Origin: Dehalococcoidia bacterium UBA1328
GTDB lineage: Bacteria; Chloroflexota; Dehalococcoidia; Lucifugimonadales; Lucifugimonadaceae
Length of the DNA: 64,000 bases
Assembly: GCA_002306815.1 (NCBI GenBank)
Contig: DBTA01000036.1
Location: 128,218-192,217, forward strand
Direction: 5' to 3'
Part shown: piece by piece, positions 6,996 to 16,503 of the stretch
How positions within the stretch are numbered: the first letter of the stretch is position 1
How the letters are laid out: every line of letters starts with the position of its first letter
Notes under the pieces: model-generated
What the model was told of the DNA's origin: nothing
What the model saw: the letters and a program-made list of their open reading frames with translations, nothing else
Database searches by the model: none
Program-made: the position numbers and the translations under genes

Positions 6996-8693
6996 GTGAC
7001 TAACAGCCAGGTTTTTTACAGAAAATGGCGGCCCACTCGGTTCGACGAAGTGGCCGGGCAACAACACGTCACTCAAACTCTCAAACGAGCTATCGCGACC
7101 GACCGCGTTTCTCATGCTTATTTGTTCACTGGCCCGCGCGGTGTCGGCAAAACATCAACAGCCCGAATTCTCGCTAAAGCGCTGAACTCTGAGCGAACTG
7201 ACGACGGCGAGCCAATCGTCGATTCAGAAGTTTCTGTTGCTATCGACGAAGGTCGGTATCTCGATCTCATTGAAATCGACGCTGCATCAAACAGAGGTAT
7301 CGACTCAATACGTGATCTCCGCGATGCGGTTCAGTTCCAACCGACATCGGGTCGTTACAAGGTGTACATCATTGACGAAGTACACATGCTTACTGAAGCT
7401 GCGTTTAACGCTCTTCTCAAAACACTTGAGGAACCGCCTCCCAACATCGTCATGATTCTTGCGACTACGGACGCCCACAAGGTTCCGGCGACCATCGTGA
7501 GCAGATGTCAGCGATACGACTTTAGACGCCTCTCAAACGATGACGTGATCGAACGTTTAATCGAAGTTTGCGAAGTAGAGGAAATCGAAGCTGAACCTAC
7601 AGTGCTCGAAATGATCGCCCGGACTGCCTGGGGCTCTCTGCGAGACGCCGAAAATCTTCTCGAACAGCTCTACATTTCGTACGGTCAAACGGGTGAAGAC
7701 GGGATCCCTTCTGAGATAACCGAAGCTCAAGCACGTGAACTGCTGGGCCTCGGCGACACAGCGGTGAGTACAGAACTCGCATCTGCGCTTCTTGCAAAAG
7801 ACGCTGCACAGGCGCTAACCGTTATTAACCGTGAAGCCCAACGCGGTGCCGATCTTCAGGCGTTGCGATCTGGTGCGGTCGACGCACTTCGCGTCTCACT
7901 TTTAATGAAAGCCGGTGTGGAAGACTCGATTACTCAAGGCTCCGAGTTCGCGGAAACAATGTCGGCAGCGGCAAGGCCTGCTCGACTCAACCAAATTCTC
8001 CACATTCTCACCGCTCTCGGACAAGCGGATATCAAAGGTAATTCATCCTCACCATTGCCGCTCGAACTTGCTGTACTGCAAGCCACGACAAAGCCGGTTG
8101 CAGCCACGGCATCACCAGCTGCGCCAGCTTCATCGGGTTCCGCTCCTGCACGTCCAGCTGCGGTGCCTCAGCAGAGCCAACAAGATTCGGCAGGACAAGC
8201 TGAGCCCGACCAGAGCGCCTCAACACCGAGGCGAGAAAGAACTCCCGTCGAACAACAGTGGGACAAGGTCATTTGGGAGATGAGACGCACTAGGAACCGT
8301 AAATTCGTGGTCGGATCGCTGCTGAGAAATTGCGAAATACCTGAACCACAAGGCAACAAAATTTCTCTGCGCTTCAAGAGCAACTCCATGAAAAACAACT
8401 TCATGGAAGAAATGCAAGACAAACGATCACGCGACGCCCTTAAAGCCGCGATCACCGGCACATACGGCTCCGAGCTAGAACTTGAAGTTCGATCACCGTC
8501 AGAAGCCGCAGAAGAAGCTCGTGCAAACGCCGGACAAAACTCAGGAAACGGTGACTCAAGCGCGGCTCCAGTTGGAACTTCCGACGCACAGGAAAGTGCT
8601 ATGGTTCGAGCCGCTATGGCAATGGGTGCAAGAGTGGTTGCCGAAGAAACTCCTGAAGACGACTCGGAGTCAGAGTCAGAACCCGGCGTTTAG
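6996..8693 (+). CDS. dnaX: DNA polymerase III gamma/tau subunit
   Basis: A 565-residue clamp-loader ATPase. It begins with YRKWRPTRFDEVAGQ, has Walker A GPRGVGKT (46-53), Walker B YIIDEVHML (124-132), sensor 1 ATTDAHK and arginine-finger segment SRCQRYDF. A Pro/Ala/Gln-rich linker (about 370-415) leads to a C-terminal domain that would contact the polymerase. The four-cysteine zinc module that normally follows KALNC is absent: the stretch at about 62-87 reads LNSERTDDGEP and has no cysteine. GTG start. I saw no frameshift signal for a shorter gamma form. It heads the dnaX-ybaB-recR group. Confidence 0.95.
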   Translation: MTNSQVFYRKWRPTRFDEVAGQQHVTQTLKRAIATDRVSHAYLFTGPRGVGKTSTARILAKALNSERTDDGEPIVDSEVSVAIDEGRYLDLIEIDAASNRGIDSIRDLRDAVQFQPTSGRYKVYIIDEVHMLTEAAFNALLKTLEEPPPNIVMILATTDAHKVPATIVSRCQRYDFRRLSNDDVIERLIEVCEVEEIEAEPTVLEMIARTAWGSLRDAENLLEQLYISYGQTGEDGIPSEITEAQARELLGLGDTAVSTELASALLAKDAAQALTVINREAQRGADLQALRSGAVDALRVSLLMKAGVEDSITQGSEFAETMSAAARPARLNQILHILTALGQADIKGNSSSPLPLELAVLQATTKPVAATASPAAPASSGSAPARPAAVPQQSQQDSAGQAEPDQSASTPRRERTPVEQQWDKVIWEMRRTRNRKFVVGSLLRNCEIPEPQGNKISLRFKSNSMKNNFMEEMQDKRSRDALKAAITGTYGSELELEVRSPSEAAEEARANAGQNSGNGDSSAAPVGTSDAQESAMVRAAMAMGARVVAEETPEDDSESESEPGV

Positions 8694-8875
8694 CAGGTCG
8701 AGTCGAATCGACTAAATTGCCATATAGAGTCCGATCGTAAGTTCGACACTCTACACCTCTCGTCGTCACCGGCAACCAAGTATGATTGTCGAGTTGAAAT
8801 ATCCGTTGTTCCGGTGTCGTTATTTCGCGAATCGTTTCGAAGCTGGGACTTCTTCATGACTGAGGACTCGATTCG

Positions 8876-9184
8876 ATGATGAACAAAAATATGCTCAAAC
8901 AGGCGCAGCAAATGCAAGCTCGACTTGCGGCTGTGCAAGAAGAGATCGCGGTAGCCCGAACTGAGGCAACCGTCGGTGGCGGGATGGTCAAAGTGGCCGT
9001 GATTGGCGGTTCGAAGGTCGATTCAATCGAGATCGACCCTGAAGTGGTTGACCCCGAAGACGTTGAAATGCTTCAAGATCTGATTCTTGCGGCCATTAAC
9101 GAGGCAATGGACACCGCCCAAAAGCTCGCTTCCGACAAAATGGGACAAATCACCGGCGGTCTCAATATTCCGGGATTGACGTAG
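8876..9184 (+). CDS. YbaB/EbfC nucleoid-associated protein
   Basis: A 102-residue dimeric DNA-binding protein. The Met/Gln/Leu-rich N-terminal helix (MLKQAQQMQARLAAVQEE), the VGGGMVKV turn and the C-terminal GGLNIPGL are typical. It sits between dnaX and recR as in most bacteria. A 182-base gap separates it from dnaX; I looked for an SRP RNA there and found none of its conserved tetraloop bases. Confidence 0.92.
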   Translation: MMNKNMLKQAQQMQARLAAVQEEIAVARTEATVGGGMVKVAVIGGSKVDSIEIDPEVVDPEDVEMLQDLILAAINEAMDTAQKLASDKMGQITGGLNIPGLT

Positions 9185-9225
9185 ACAACCCGAATCACTC
9201 AAAACCAAGAGGTTCAGAGCCGCCC

Positions 9226-9870
9226 ATGGCCCAGTCCGATATTGCACCTTCCGCAGCGCCGCCAGTCGCACGACTGATTGAGGCGTTCCACAGGTTGCCC
9301 GGCATTGGACCGAAAAGCGCTCAACGCCTCACGTATCACTTGATTCGAATGCCTCAAGATGAGGCGGAAGAGTTTGCAGGCGCAATTCTTGGAGTCAAAG
9401 AGCGCGTCGTTCTGTGCAACACCTGCGCAAACATTTCAGAATCAGCAGAGTGCCCGATTTGCGCCGATCTCCAGCGAGACGGCTCTCGAATATGTGTGGT
9501 TGAAGAACCACTAGATGTAGTTGCTGTTGAACGTGCTCGCGTTTTCTCGGGCAAGTACCACGTGCTTCACGGTGTTATTTCACCCGTGAACGGAATCGGT
9601 CCCAACGATCTAAAGCTTCGAGAATTGCTCGAACGGCTACGTGACGGGTCGGTCAACGAGGTAATTGTTGCGACCAATCCCAACCTCGAAGGCGAAGCGA
9701 CCGCAATGTACATCCAGCAGTTGATCGGACCTCTCGGGGTGAAAGTAACCCGCCTCGCTCGGGGACTTCCAAGCGGATCGGATATCGAATACGCCGACGA
9801 TTCCACTCTGGCGCACGCCCTGGAAAGTCGCGCTGAAATTCCGAAGCAATATGCCGATTCGACCGACTAG
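9226..9870 (+). CDS. recR: Recombination protein RecR
   Basis: A 214-residue DNA-repair protein that, with RecO, loads RecA at gaps. It shows the helix-hairpin-helix LPGIGPKSAQRL (24-35), a four-cysteine zinc finger (C64, C67, C76, C79) and a Toprim domain starting ICVVEEPLDVVAVE. Length and order are normal. Third gene of the dnaX group, followed by a hairpin terminator. Confidence 0.96.
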   Translation: MAQSDIAPSAAPPVARLIEAFHRLPGIGPKSAQRLTYHLIRMPQDEAEEFAGAILGVKERVVLCNTCANISESAECPICADLQRDGSRICVVEEPLDVVAVERARVFSGKYHVLHGVISPVNGIGPNDLKLRELLERLRDGSVNEVIVATNPNLEGEATAMYIQQLIGPLGVKVTRLARGLPSGSDIEYADDSTLAHALESRAEIPKQYADSTD

Positions 9871-9974
9871 GTGTGTAGGTCGCTGACCCACCCTACACGG
9901 TAGCGTAACTAGCTGTTTTCGAGTTCATACCTACACGTTTTCAAAGTGGTGTTCCCGCAATCCGACAACCCGTA

Positions 9975-10011
9975 TACACGGAAAGTGATAGCCGCTTCCG
10001 TGTAGGATTTT
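9975..10011 (+). terminator. Rho-independent terminator after recR
   Basis: TACACGGAA (9975-9983) pairs perfectly with TTCCGTGTA (9996-10004) around a 12-base loop, followed by GGA and five Ts (10007-10011). It lies 105 bases past the recR stop. A second hairpin without a T-run (GTGTAGG/CCTACAC, 9873-9898) sits directly after the stop. Confidence 0.6.
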
Positions 10012-10040
10012 TGGGGCACCACGACAACCGAACTTCGATG

Positions 10041-10220
10041 TGTCATTGCGAGGAGTGAGGAACGAACGACGTGGCAATCCGCCGCCGAAAGTTCGTTCTC
10101 TCCACGCCCCACGTGGAAATCCACCTACAGCAAATCGCACTCTCTAAATCCCACGTGAGTGCGCGACGTCACCGCCCCAAATCCCTCGTTGCCTCGGGAT
10201 GTTGTCGCTTGTGGGGTGTG
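10041..10220 (+). repeat. Composite dispersed repeat, copy A (plus orientation)
   Basis: First part (10041-10115): GTCATTGCGAGGAGTGAGG, then ACGAACGACGTGGCAATCC, a palindromic unit closed by ATTGC/GCAAT; it also occurs at 14461-14530 (inverted) and 24381-24452. Second part (10175-10216): a hairpin ATCCC-TCGTTGCCTC-GGGAT with outer CCCCA/TGGGG pairs, related to 24456-24486 and 51022-51064. No gene is seen in the 494-base gap 9871-10364 apart from this and the terminator. Confidence 0.8.
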
Positions 10221-10364
10221 CGTGGTTGAGGAGACGTTATTTATCTGAGGAACAATTGCCGAACGAAACTATTGCGTGGGCGTCACATCCTGAGGTTCTC
10301 GACGGATAGCGATCAGACGATCCAACTTCGATACTCGGGCGTTACAAACGAATATCATTGCGGT

Positions 10365-11183
10365 ATGACCTCGAAACGGCGACCAGTCACATACACAACT
10401 GACGGTGTGGTCGTTCGTACGAGCAATTTCGGTGAAGCCGACAGAATAATCACTCTCGTTACCCCCATCCACGGACTCGTTCGTGGCGTTGCCAAGGCAG
10501 CTCGTAAACCCGGGTCGAAAATTGGAGGTCATCTCGATCTTCTCAAACACGTCAGCGTTTCGGTAAGAGAGACCAGAACTCTTCATGGGTTAAGTGAGGC
10601 GTCTACCGTGAACGGCTATCGAAGCCTCCGAGATGATCTGGATAAGTTTTCCCGTGCGTCCTACGTCTCGGAAATGGCGGAACGGTTTTCTGTAGAAAAC
10701 GGAGCGAACCAGCCGTTATTTCGTCTGCTCCTCGACGTGCTTCAAGCTCTGGAGAGCACGAAGAATCCCGAAATGGTTGCGCGATTCTTCGAAATGCGAT
10801 TGCTCCAGCTAAGTGGATTCGCACCTGAGCTATCACGGTGTGTCGAAACCGGAGTTGAACTAGAACCGGCGAATCATCTTTATTCCGCAGAACGCGGCGG
10901 ACTCGTAAACAACGACGCCAAACCCATCGGTGAAACTGCGCTTCTTCCCGCCAGTTTGAACACGATTAAACTGCTGCGCTTCCTTGCCAGATCAAATCTC
11001 GAACAAGCCGAAGCGATGAAAGCCGGTGAAGACGAAAACCGTCAGCTTTCACGAATTCTTCGTGCACAAATCCACCAGGTGCTCGATCGCGGCCTACGTT
11101 CGGAGGCGTTCATGGACGAAGTGCGGTCAAGGCAGTACAAAAAGGACGCTACCGGCGAGCAAGAAACACGCTCGCAGGCGTAG
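10365..11183 (+). CDS. recO: DNA repair protein RecO
   Basis: A 272-residue protein: an N-terminal OB fold (TTDGVVVRTSNFGEADRIITL, then HGLVRGVAKAARK) and a C-terminal helical domain. RecO anneals single strands and, with RecR, helps RecA replace SSB. The zinc-binding cysteines found in many RecO proteins are mostly missing (only the Cys of LSRCVETGVEL remains). The ATG at 10365 is chosen since the OB fold begins a few residues later; the frame is open 93 bases further upstream. Confidence 0.9.
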   Translation: MTSKRRPVTYTTDGVVVRTSNFGEADRIITLVTPIHGLVRGVAKAARKPGSKIGGHLDLLKHVSVSVRETRTLHGLSEASTVNGYRSLRDDLDKFSRASYVSEMAERFSVENGANQPLFRLLLDVLQALESTKNPEMVARFFEMRLLQLSGFAPELSRCVETGVELEPANHLYSAERGGLVNNDAKPIGETALLPASLNTIKLLRFLARSNLEQAEAMKAGEDENRQLSRILRAQIHQVLDRGLRSEAFMDEVRSRQYKKDATGEQETRSQA

Positions 11184-11275
11184 TGACACATCGCCTTTGC
11201 GATTTGCGCAAGATTGTTACACTCGGTGATGTCCATTTCCAAGTAGTTTTCGAACGACACCAATCAGTCGCAAAT

Positions 11276-11294
11276 ACGAACTTTTTTCGTTCGT
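11276..11294. promoter_or_regulatory. Inverted repeat upstream of uvrA, possible operator
   Basis: ACGAAC-TTTTTTC-GTTCGT is a perfect six-base inverted repeat 47 bases before the uvrA start. It resembles the GAAC...GTTC half-sites of Gram-positive LexA boxes, but the spacer between GAAC and GTTC is seven bases rather than four. SOS control of uvrA is therefore only a suggestion. Confidence 0.3.
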
Positions 11295-11341
11295 TAAATC
11301 ACCCCTGAGTCGATAGTTAACGTGCCCTCGGCACACTCAAT

Positions 11342-14300
11342 ATGCCTGATTCCGACATCGTTATACGCGGAGCCCGCGAACACAATCTCAAAAACTTCGA
11401 CATCAGCATTCCTCGCGACACGCTGACGGTAATCACCGGGGTATCGGGTTCGGGCAAGAGCAGTTTGGCGTTCGACACTATTTTCGCTGAAGGACAACGA
11501 CGCTACGTTGAGTCGCTTTCTGCTTACGCTCGCCAGTTCCTAGGTCGAATGGAAAAACCCGATGTCGATCACATTGAGGGGTTGAGCCCGTCTATTTCTA
11601 TCGACCAAAAGGGTGTCTCTAGAAACCCTCGATCGACCGTCGGAACTGTGACGGAAATTTACGACTATATCCGCTTGTTGTTTTCGCGCGCAGGGCGGCC
11701 TAATTGTCACAACTGCGGCCGACCTGTACAGCGACAGACCGTTCAGCAAATAGTCGACTCAATACTGAGCTGGGACGATGGAACTCGCCTGCAAGTTCTC
11801 GCACCAATGATCACCCATATGAAGGGTGAGCACGCTCAGGTGTTCGAAACCGCGCGAAGCGACGGCTTTGTTCGAGTACGCGTTGACGGTGAAACAACCG
11901 AACTTTCGGAAGAAATCAAACTCTCGAAGAACAAATGGCACGATATCGAAGTCGTTGTCGACCGAATCATCGTTCGAGAAGACACTGATCGAGGTCGGCT
12001 CACAGAGTCAGTCGAAACAGCGCTTCGTCTTGCCGGCGGCAATCTGATTGCATCGAAATTGGGCAGAGTCGGTGCTGACGACGAAGATGTCGTCTATTCC
12101 GAGCACTTCGCCTGCGTGCACTGTGACATTTCGATAGCCGAACTAGAACCAAGAAATTTCTCGTTCAACACCCCGTTCGGTGCGTGCCCTACCTGTACGG
12201 GACTTGGCTACAAGCTCGAAGTAGACCCGAACCTCGTGATCCAGGACAAATCGCTTAGCCTAAACGATGGAGCAATAACTCCCTGGGCTCGCTCAGGTTC
12301 GAATTCTCCCTGGTACAACTCGATGCTCGAATCGTTGTCCGAGCACTTCGGTTTCTCTATGGATACACCTGTTCGTGATCTCGCCCAGGAAGACATCAGC
12401 GTCATTCTCTATGGAACTGACGGCAAGAAAGTCCAGGTTTCTCATCACACGCAAAAAGGCCGTGTTTACACTTGGAACACCAGCTTTGAAGGCGTGATCC
12501 CGAACATGGAACGCCGACATGTCGACACCGAATCCGACGCGGTTCGAGAAGATATTGCTCGCTACATGACGCAGCGACCCTGTATGACATGCGGGGGAGC
12601 TCGATTAAAACCCGAAGTGCTTGCCGTCACCATTCTCGGCATGAACGTGATGGAAGTCACTCGGCAGTCGGTCGAAAACGCTCTCCGATGGGTCGAGGCG
12701 TGCCGTACGGGAGTTTGGCCGGGAGAAGGCGAGCACAGTGGTGATGCGGTCGACCCGCTGAACAACAGAGAACAATCAATCGCTACTCAGATCCTGAAAG
12801 AAGTAGAAGCTCGGCTTGGGTTCCTTTCGAGAGTTGGACTTGACTACCTAACTTTGGATCGCGCCGCGGCGACACTCTCTGGAGGCGAGGGGCAGCGAAT
12901 CCGTCTCGCCACCCAGATCGGATCCGGATTAATGGGTGTTCTATACGTATGTGACGAACCTTCAGTGGGTCTTCACCCCGCTGATAACGATCGGCTGATC
13001 GGAACACTCCAGAACCTGCGCGACGTCGGCAATACCGTTCTAATCGTCGAGCACGATGAAGCCGTAATGCGCGCCGCCGACCACATCGTCGATCTCGGGC
13101 CAGGAGCTGGTCAACATGGCGGAAACGTTGTTGCTGAAGGACCCATTGGCGAGATACTTAAAAACGATGTGTCCCTCACCGGTGCATATCTGAGTGGTCG
13201 TAAATCGATTCCAGTTCCCGACACCCGCCGCAAAGGAAACGGGAACGAAATCGCAATTGTTGGCGCCCGTGAGAACAATCTCAAGAATGTTTCTGTTGCC
13301 ATCCCTCTGGGCACTCTTACTTGTGTCACGGGGGTCTCTGGTTCAGGCAAAAGCACACTCGTAAATGAGATTCTCTCTAAAAAGTTATCTCAATACTTTT
13401 ATCGTTCGAAGGATCGACCTGGTGATCACGACGATGTGATCGGACTTGAGCATGTCGACAAGGTGATCAATATCGACCAATCACCTATTGGTCGAACCCC
13501 GCGCTCGAATCCTGCTACTTACACAGGAGTGTTCACGAACATTCGTGAAATATTCGCTTCGATGCCAGAAGCTAAGGCACGTGGTTACAAGGCTGGACGA
13601 TTCTCGTTCAACGTAAAAGGTGGTCGCTGCGAAGCCTGTAGTGGTGCCGGTTACGTCCAAATCGAGATGCAATTCCTTCCCGATGTGACTGTTCCCTGCG
13701 AAGTTTGTCTTGGTGCTCGCTATAACCGTGAAGCACTTGAAATCAAGTTCAAGGGCAAGTCGATTGCCGAAGTTCTGGACATGACGGTTTCGGAAGCAGC
13801 GGAGGTCTTCGCCAACATCCCTTCGATAGCCAACAAGATGAAGACGTTGACCGATGTGGGTCTTGGCTACGTACCTCTGGGTCAGCCGGCAACTACCCTG
13901 TCGGGTGGTGAGGCGCAGAGAATAAAACTCGCATCCGAGCTGTCGAAGCGATCAACCGGTAAAACCGTCTACATTCTCGACGAGCCGACAACCGGTTTAT
14001 CTTTCGACGATGCCGCTAAGCTGATGATCGTACTGCACCGTTTGGTCGATGCCGGCAACTCGATTGTCTTGATCGAGCACCATTTGGATCTAATCAAGAA
14101 CGCTGACTGGATTCTTGATATGGGTCCCATGGCTGGAGAACGTGGCGGAAAGCTGGTTGTAGAAGGAACACCAGAGTTCGTCGCCTCGGTCAAAAAATCG
14201 TCTACAGGCCAGTACTTATCTGAACTGGAAGGTATCAATCCCAGCTCTAAGGCACCAGGTAGAACAAAAGCCCGGAAATTTAGCGTTGCCAACAATGGCG

Positions 14301-14425
14301 TCTCTGGCGACGACATCACGTTACCGGATAGACCTGCCAGCTCAGCCAACGGCGCAACAAAATCGCGTAAAAACTCACGCCGATACCGTCGGCGACGCCG
14401 TGGCGCGAGAGCGGGCGGGTCGTGA
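11342..14425 (+). CDS. uvrA: Excinuclease ABC subunit A
   Basis: A 1027-residue damage-recognition ATPase of nucleotide excision repair. It contains two ABC ATPase halves, each with Walker A (TGVSGSGKSS early; TGVSGSGKST near residue 662), ABC signatures (LSGGEGQRIRL and LSGGEAQRIKL) and Walker B DEP motifs, plus zinc modules with CxxC pairs such as CHNCGRP, CPTCTGLGY and CEACSGAGYVQIEM. It is longer than the usual 940-970 residues because of a low-complexity basic tail of about 55 residues ending in a run of arginines (RRYRRRRRGARAGG). It acts with UvrB and UvrC, which are not in the window. Confidence 0.97.
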   Translation: MPDSDIVIRGAREHNLKNFDISIPRDTLTVITGVSGSGKSSLAFDTIFAEGQRRYVESLSAYARQFLGRMEKPDVDHIEGLSPSISIDQKGVSRNPRSTVGTVTEIYDYIRLLFSRAGRPNCHNCGRPVQRQTVQQIVDSILSWDDGTRLQVLAPMITHMKGEHAQVFETARSDGFVRVRVDGETTELSEEIKLSKNKWHDIEVVVDRIIVREDTDRGRLTESVETALRLAGGNLIASKLGRVGADDEDVVYSEHFACVHCDISIAELEPRNFSFNTPFGACPTCTGLGYKLEVDPNLVIQDKSLSLNDGAITPWARSGSNSPWYNSMLESLSEHFGFSMDTPVRDLAQEDISVILYGTDGKKVQVSHHTQKGRVYTWNTSFEGVIPNMERRHVDTESDAVREDIARYMTQRPCMTCGGARLKPEVLAVTILGMNVMEVTRQSVENALRWVEACRTGVWPGEGEHSGDAVDPLNNREQSIATQILKEVEARLGFLSRVGLDYLTLDRAAATLSGGEGQRIRLATQIGSGLMGVLYVCDEPSVGLHPADNDRLIGTLQNLRDVGNTVLIVEHDEAVMRAADHIVDLGPGAGQHGGNVVAEGPIGEILKNDVSLTGAYLSGRKSIPVPDTRRKGNGNEIAIVGARENNLKNVSVAIPLGTLTCVTGVSGSGKSTLVNEILSKKLSQYFYRSKDRPGDHDDVIGLEHVDKVINIDQSPIGRTPRSNPATYTGVFTNIREIFASMPEAKARGYKAGRFSFNVKGGRCEACSGAGYVQIEMQFLPDVTVPCEVCLGARYNREALEIKFKGKSIAEVLDMTVSEAAEVFANIPSIANKMKTLTDVGLGYVPLGQPATTLSGGEAQRIKLASELSKRSTGKTVYILDEPTTGLSFDDAAKLMIVLHRLVDAGNSIVLIEHHLDLIKNADWILDMGPMAGERGGKLVVEGTPEFVASVKKSSTGQYLSELEGINPSSKAPGRTKARKFSVANNGVSGDDITLPDRPASSANGATKSRKNSRRYRRRRRGARAGGS

Positions 14426-14460
14426 GGGTTAGCGATTTGCTGTCGTCGGATCGTCACGTG

Positions 14461-14530
14461 GGCTGTGGATAGGGCGATCTTTCGGCGGCGGATTGCCACG
14501 TCGCTCATTCCCCACTCCTCGCAATGACAG
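14461..14530 (-). repeat. Dispersed palindromic repeat, copy C (minus orientation)
   Basis: The reverse complement reads CTGTCATTGCGAGGAGTGGG, then GACGTGGCAATCCGCCGCCG, closely matching 10041-10115 and 24381-24452. It lies between uvrA and the lipoprotein gene. The rest of 14426-14628 holds no recognisable feature. Confidence 0.8.
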
Positions 14531-14628
14531 TGTATGGGCGGTCGAGACGCTGTCTCACTCCAACATGGTGGAGTTACGACACAGTCCCAGGTGACTAGGC
14601 GAATCTGCGAAGGTCAAACCCCGGTAAA

Positions 14629-15120
14629 TCAGTCGCTTTGAACCGTCTGTGCCAGATTCTGACACGCCGAAATATCTGTCTGACACAACATCACAACGTT
14701 GCCTGCAACAAGATATGCGTGATAGCTAGTGCGATTGCCCGTAGAAGTAATAATTCCGCCTCCCGAATTCGAATTGGGAGATCGGCCTATCGCCGCAAGA
14801 GCCGACTCTACACCTGCCGACATTGCGTCGGCGTGCGAACTGTATTTGCGAATCTCGATATCACGTCGTTCGGCAAACCCGTAATACACGTTCGTTGCAA
14901 GTGGCACGGTTTCTGTATCGAACTCTTTGTTCAATTTAAAACCCTCTGCCTGAAAATTGTCGATTGAGAAAGTCTCATCTACTCGTAGTACGGGTGCAGT
15001 ATCCTCACCGCCATTCTTCGTCGAAACGCTCTTGTCAACGGAGCCGTCAGACCCGCACGCCAGTGCGATCGTGATCAGCAAAGATAATACGAGGATGAAA
15101 ATCTTATATTTGCTATGCAC
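14629..15120 (-). CDS. Putative lipoprotein of unknown function
   Basis: A GTG at 15120 gives a 163-residue protein with a lipoprotein signal peptide: a basic start VHSKYK, a hydrophobic stretch and a lipobox ending IALAC (C22). The mature part is Ser/Gly/Asp-rich and then folds into a small domain with two cysteines near the C-terminus (LCQTDISAC), perhaps a disulphide. An alternative TTG start lies at 15174. Probably anchored on the outer face of the membrane. The family is not recognised. Confidence 0.65.
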   Translation of the reverse strand: MHSKYKIFILVLSLLITIALACGSDGSVDKSVSTKNGGEDTAPVLRVDETFSIDNFQAEGFKLNKEFDTETVPLATNVYYGFAERRDIEIRKYSSHADAMSAGVESALAAIGRSPNSNSGGGIITSTGNRTSYHAYLVAGNVVMLCQTDISACQNLAQTVQSD

Positions 15121-15178
15121 CTTGACCACCAACGAGTTCGATTGTGTGTCAATTGAATCGGTGAACCTTAGCAAATAG

Positions 15179-16393
15179 CTAGCGCTTTCCAGCCGCCAAT
15201 TTTGACGCCTCCGGAATTGATCGCAGACGAAGCATCGCTAGAGTTCCAACTACGGGTCCTAGAGCCAGCATTGAGAACGCCCATCCCCATCCGTGAGAAT
15301 CTTTCACTATTGGCAATAACCAGATGGACACTGCCGTGAGCGCGAACCCGACTCCTGTTTGAAAAGTGAGCATCGTCCCGCGATAGGCCGGGTCGCTTAG
15401 TTCAGTCATTGCCGTTGAGAACTGCGCCGAATCGGCTATAACTGCGGCGCCCCAAACGATAACCAGCACGACTATCAAAACCGTCATCTCTGACGGAATA
15501 AATCCGACAAATGCAGCAATACCGCCACTGATAATCATTGCGATACTCGTGACTGTCGTTCTTCCAATCTTTTCTGACCAGACTCCCGCATAAGAACAGG
15601 CGATGGCGCCAGCAAGGAACACGCTAAACGTCAGGGCACTCGTAAGATCCAGACTTGTGCCCACGACAGAGTGATCTCCCACCACGTAAAGCATGTAAGC
15701 GCCTATCCAAGCCCACATTGCGTACAGCTCCCACTGATGACCTAAATACCCGGTGAGAGCCAGTGCCGGTGCACGTTCGCGCAGCGCACCTGTGAGATAG
15801 CGTGGATTGAACTTTGCGCCCTTCACATCATGGGGTCCGTCAATCACAAGAAGCCTGAGTACGACTCCGCCCAGAATTGCCAGCACCGAGCTTCCGATGA
15901 TGACCGCCTGCCAATTGTCAGAAAACACGGATCGCAGAAGGTGTGGTGAGCCAGACCCAATGGTAAGTGCGCCAACCATCGTGCCGAGTGCGAACCCTCG
16001 ACCCTTCTTATACCAGCCAGAAATTACTTTCATCGCCGGCGGGTAGACACCGCCCAAAAATGCGCCGGTAGCGAATCGAGCAGCGATTAGCAGCGGTGCC
16101 GATTCGATCGGTATCACCAATAGGTTCATGACCGCCGCCATAGTTGCGCACACAAAGAACAAAGTACGGGCGTTAAATAGGTCAGACAGATTCGTAATCG
16201 CAATCACAAGAGTTCCGAAAACAAATCCGAGTTGAACTGCAATCGTGAGAACTGCGATTGACGACTCGTCTATGGATTTCTCGAGTTCCAGCGCGCCAGA
16301 AATTGCGTTTGTTGAGAACCAAACTGACAGCGAGAAAAACGTCGCTAGCGACACGTATATCAGCGACCGTCCACGTGTCTCAGCCCTAAACAT
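15179..16393 (-). CDS. Major facilitator superfamily transporter
   Basis: About 404 residues with 12 predicted membrane helices and a short central loop (near GPHDVKGAKFNPRYLTG). Conserved glycine-rich helices (FATGAFLGGVYPPAMKVISGWYKKGRG) and the GxxSEKIGRT loop between helices 8 and 9 fit the MFS. The substrate is unknown; the sequence resembles the anion/nitrate-type and CynX-like branch more than drug exporters. ATG 16393 is preferred; a TTG at 16438 is possible. Confidence 0.85.
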   Translation of the reverse strand: MFRAETRGRSLIYVSLATFFSLSVWFSTNAISGALELEKSIDESSIAVLTIAVQLGFVFGTLVIAITNLSDLFNARTLFFVCATMAAVMNLLVIPIESAPLLIAARFATGAFLGGVYPPAMKVISGWYKKGRGFALGTMVGALTIGSGSPHLLRSVFSDNWQAVIIGSSVLAILGGVVLRLLVIDGPHDVKGAKFNPRYLTGALRERAPALALTGYLGHQWELYAMWAWIGAYMLYVVGDHSVVGTSLDLTSALTFSVFLAGAIACSYAGVWSEKIGRTTVTSIAMIISGGIAAFVGFIPSEMTVLIVVLVIVWGAAVIADSAQFSTAMTELSDPAYRGTMLTFQTGVGFALTAVSIWLLPIVKDSHGWGWAFSMLALGPVVGTLAMLRLRSIPEASKLAAGKR

Positions 16394-16503
16394 AGTTTTT
16401 GATGTGTGGTTATCCACCTTGGATACTTTTGTCTTCAAGTTTCAGTCGGTAATGTGTGTGAATCGAAGGTGGTCGTGGCGATTTTCACTTGCTCGGAGGC
16501 AGT

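Noticed and set aside
8694..8875. SRP RNA (ffs) between dnaX and ybaB
   Set aside because: The conserved GGAA tetraloop and symmetric loop bases are missing from the 182-base gap.
9871..10364. Small proteins in the recR-recO gap
   Set aside because: The short frames there coincide with the palindromic repeat and show no coding pattern.
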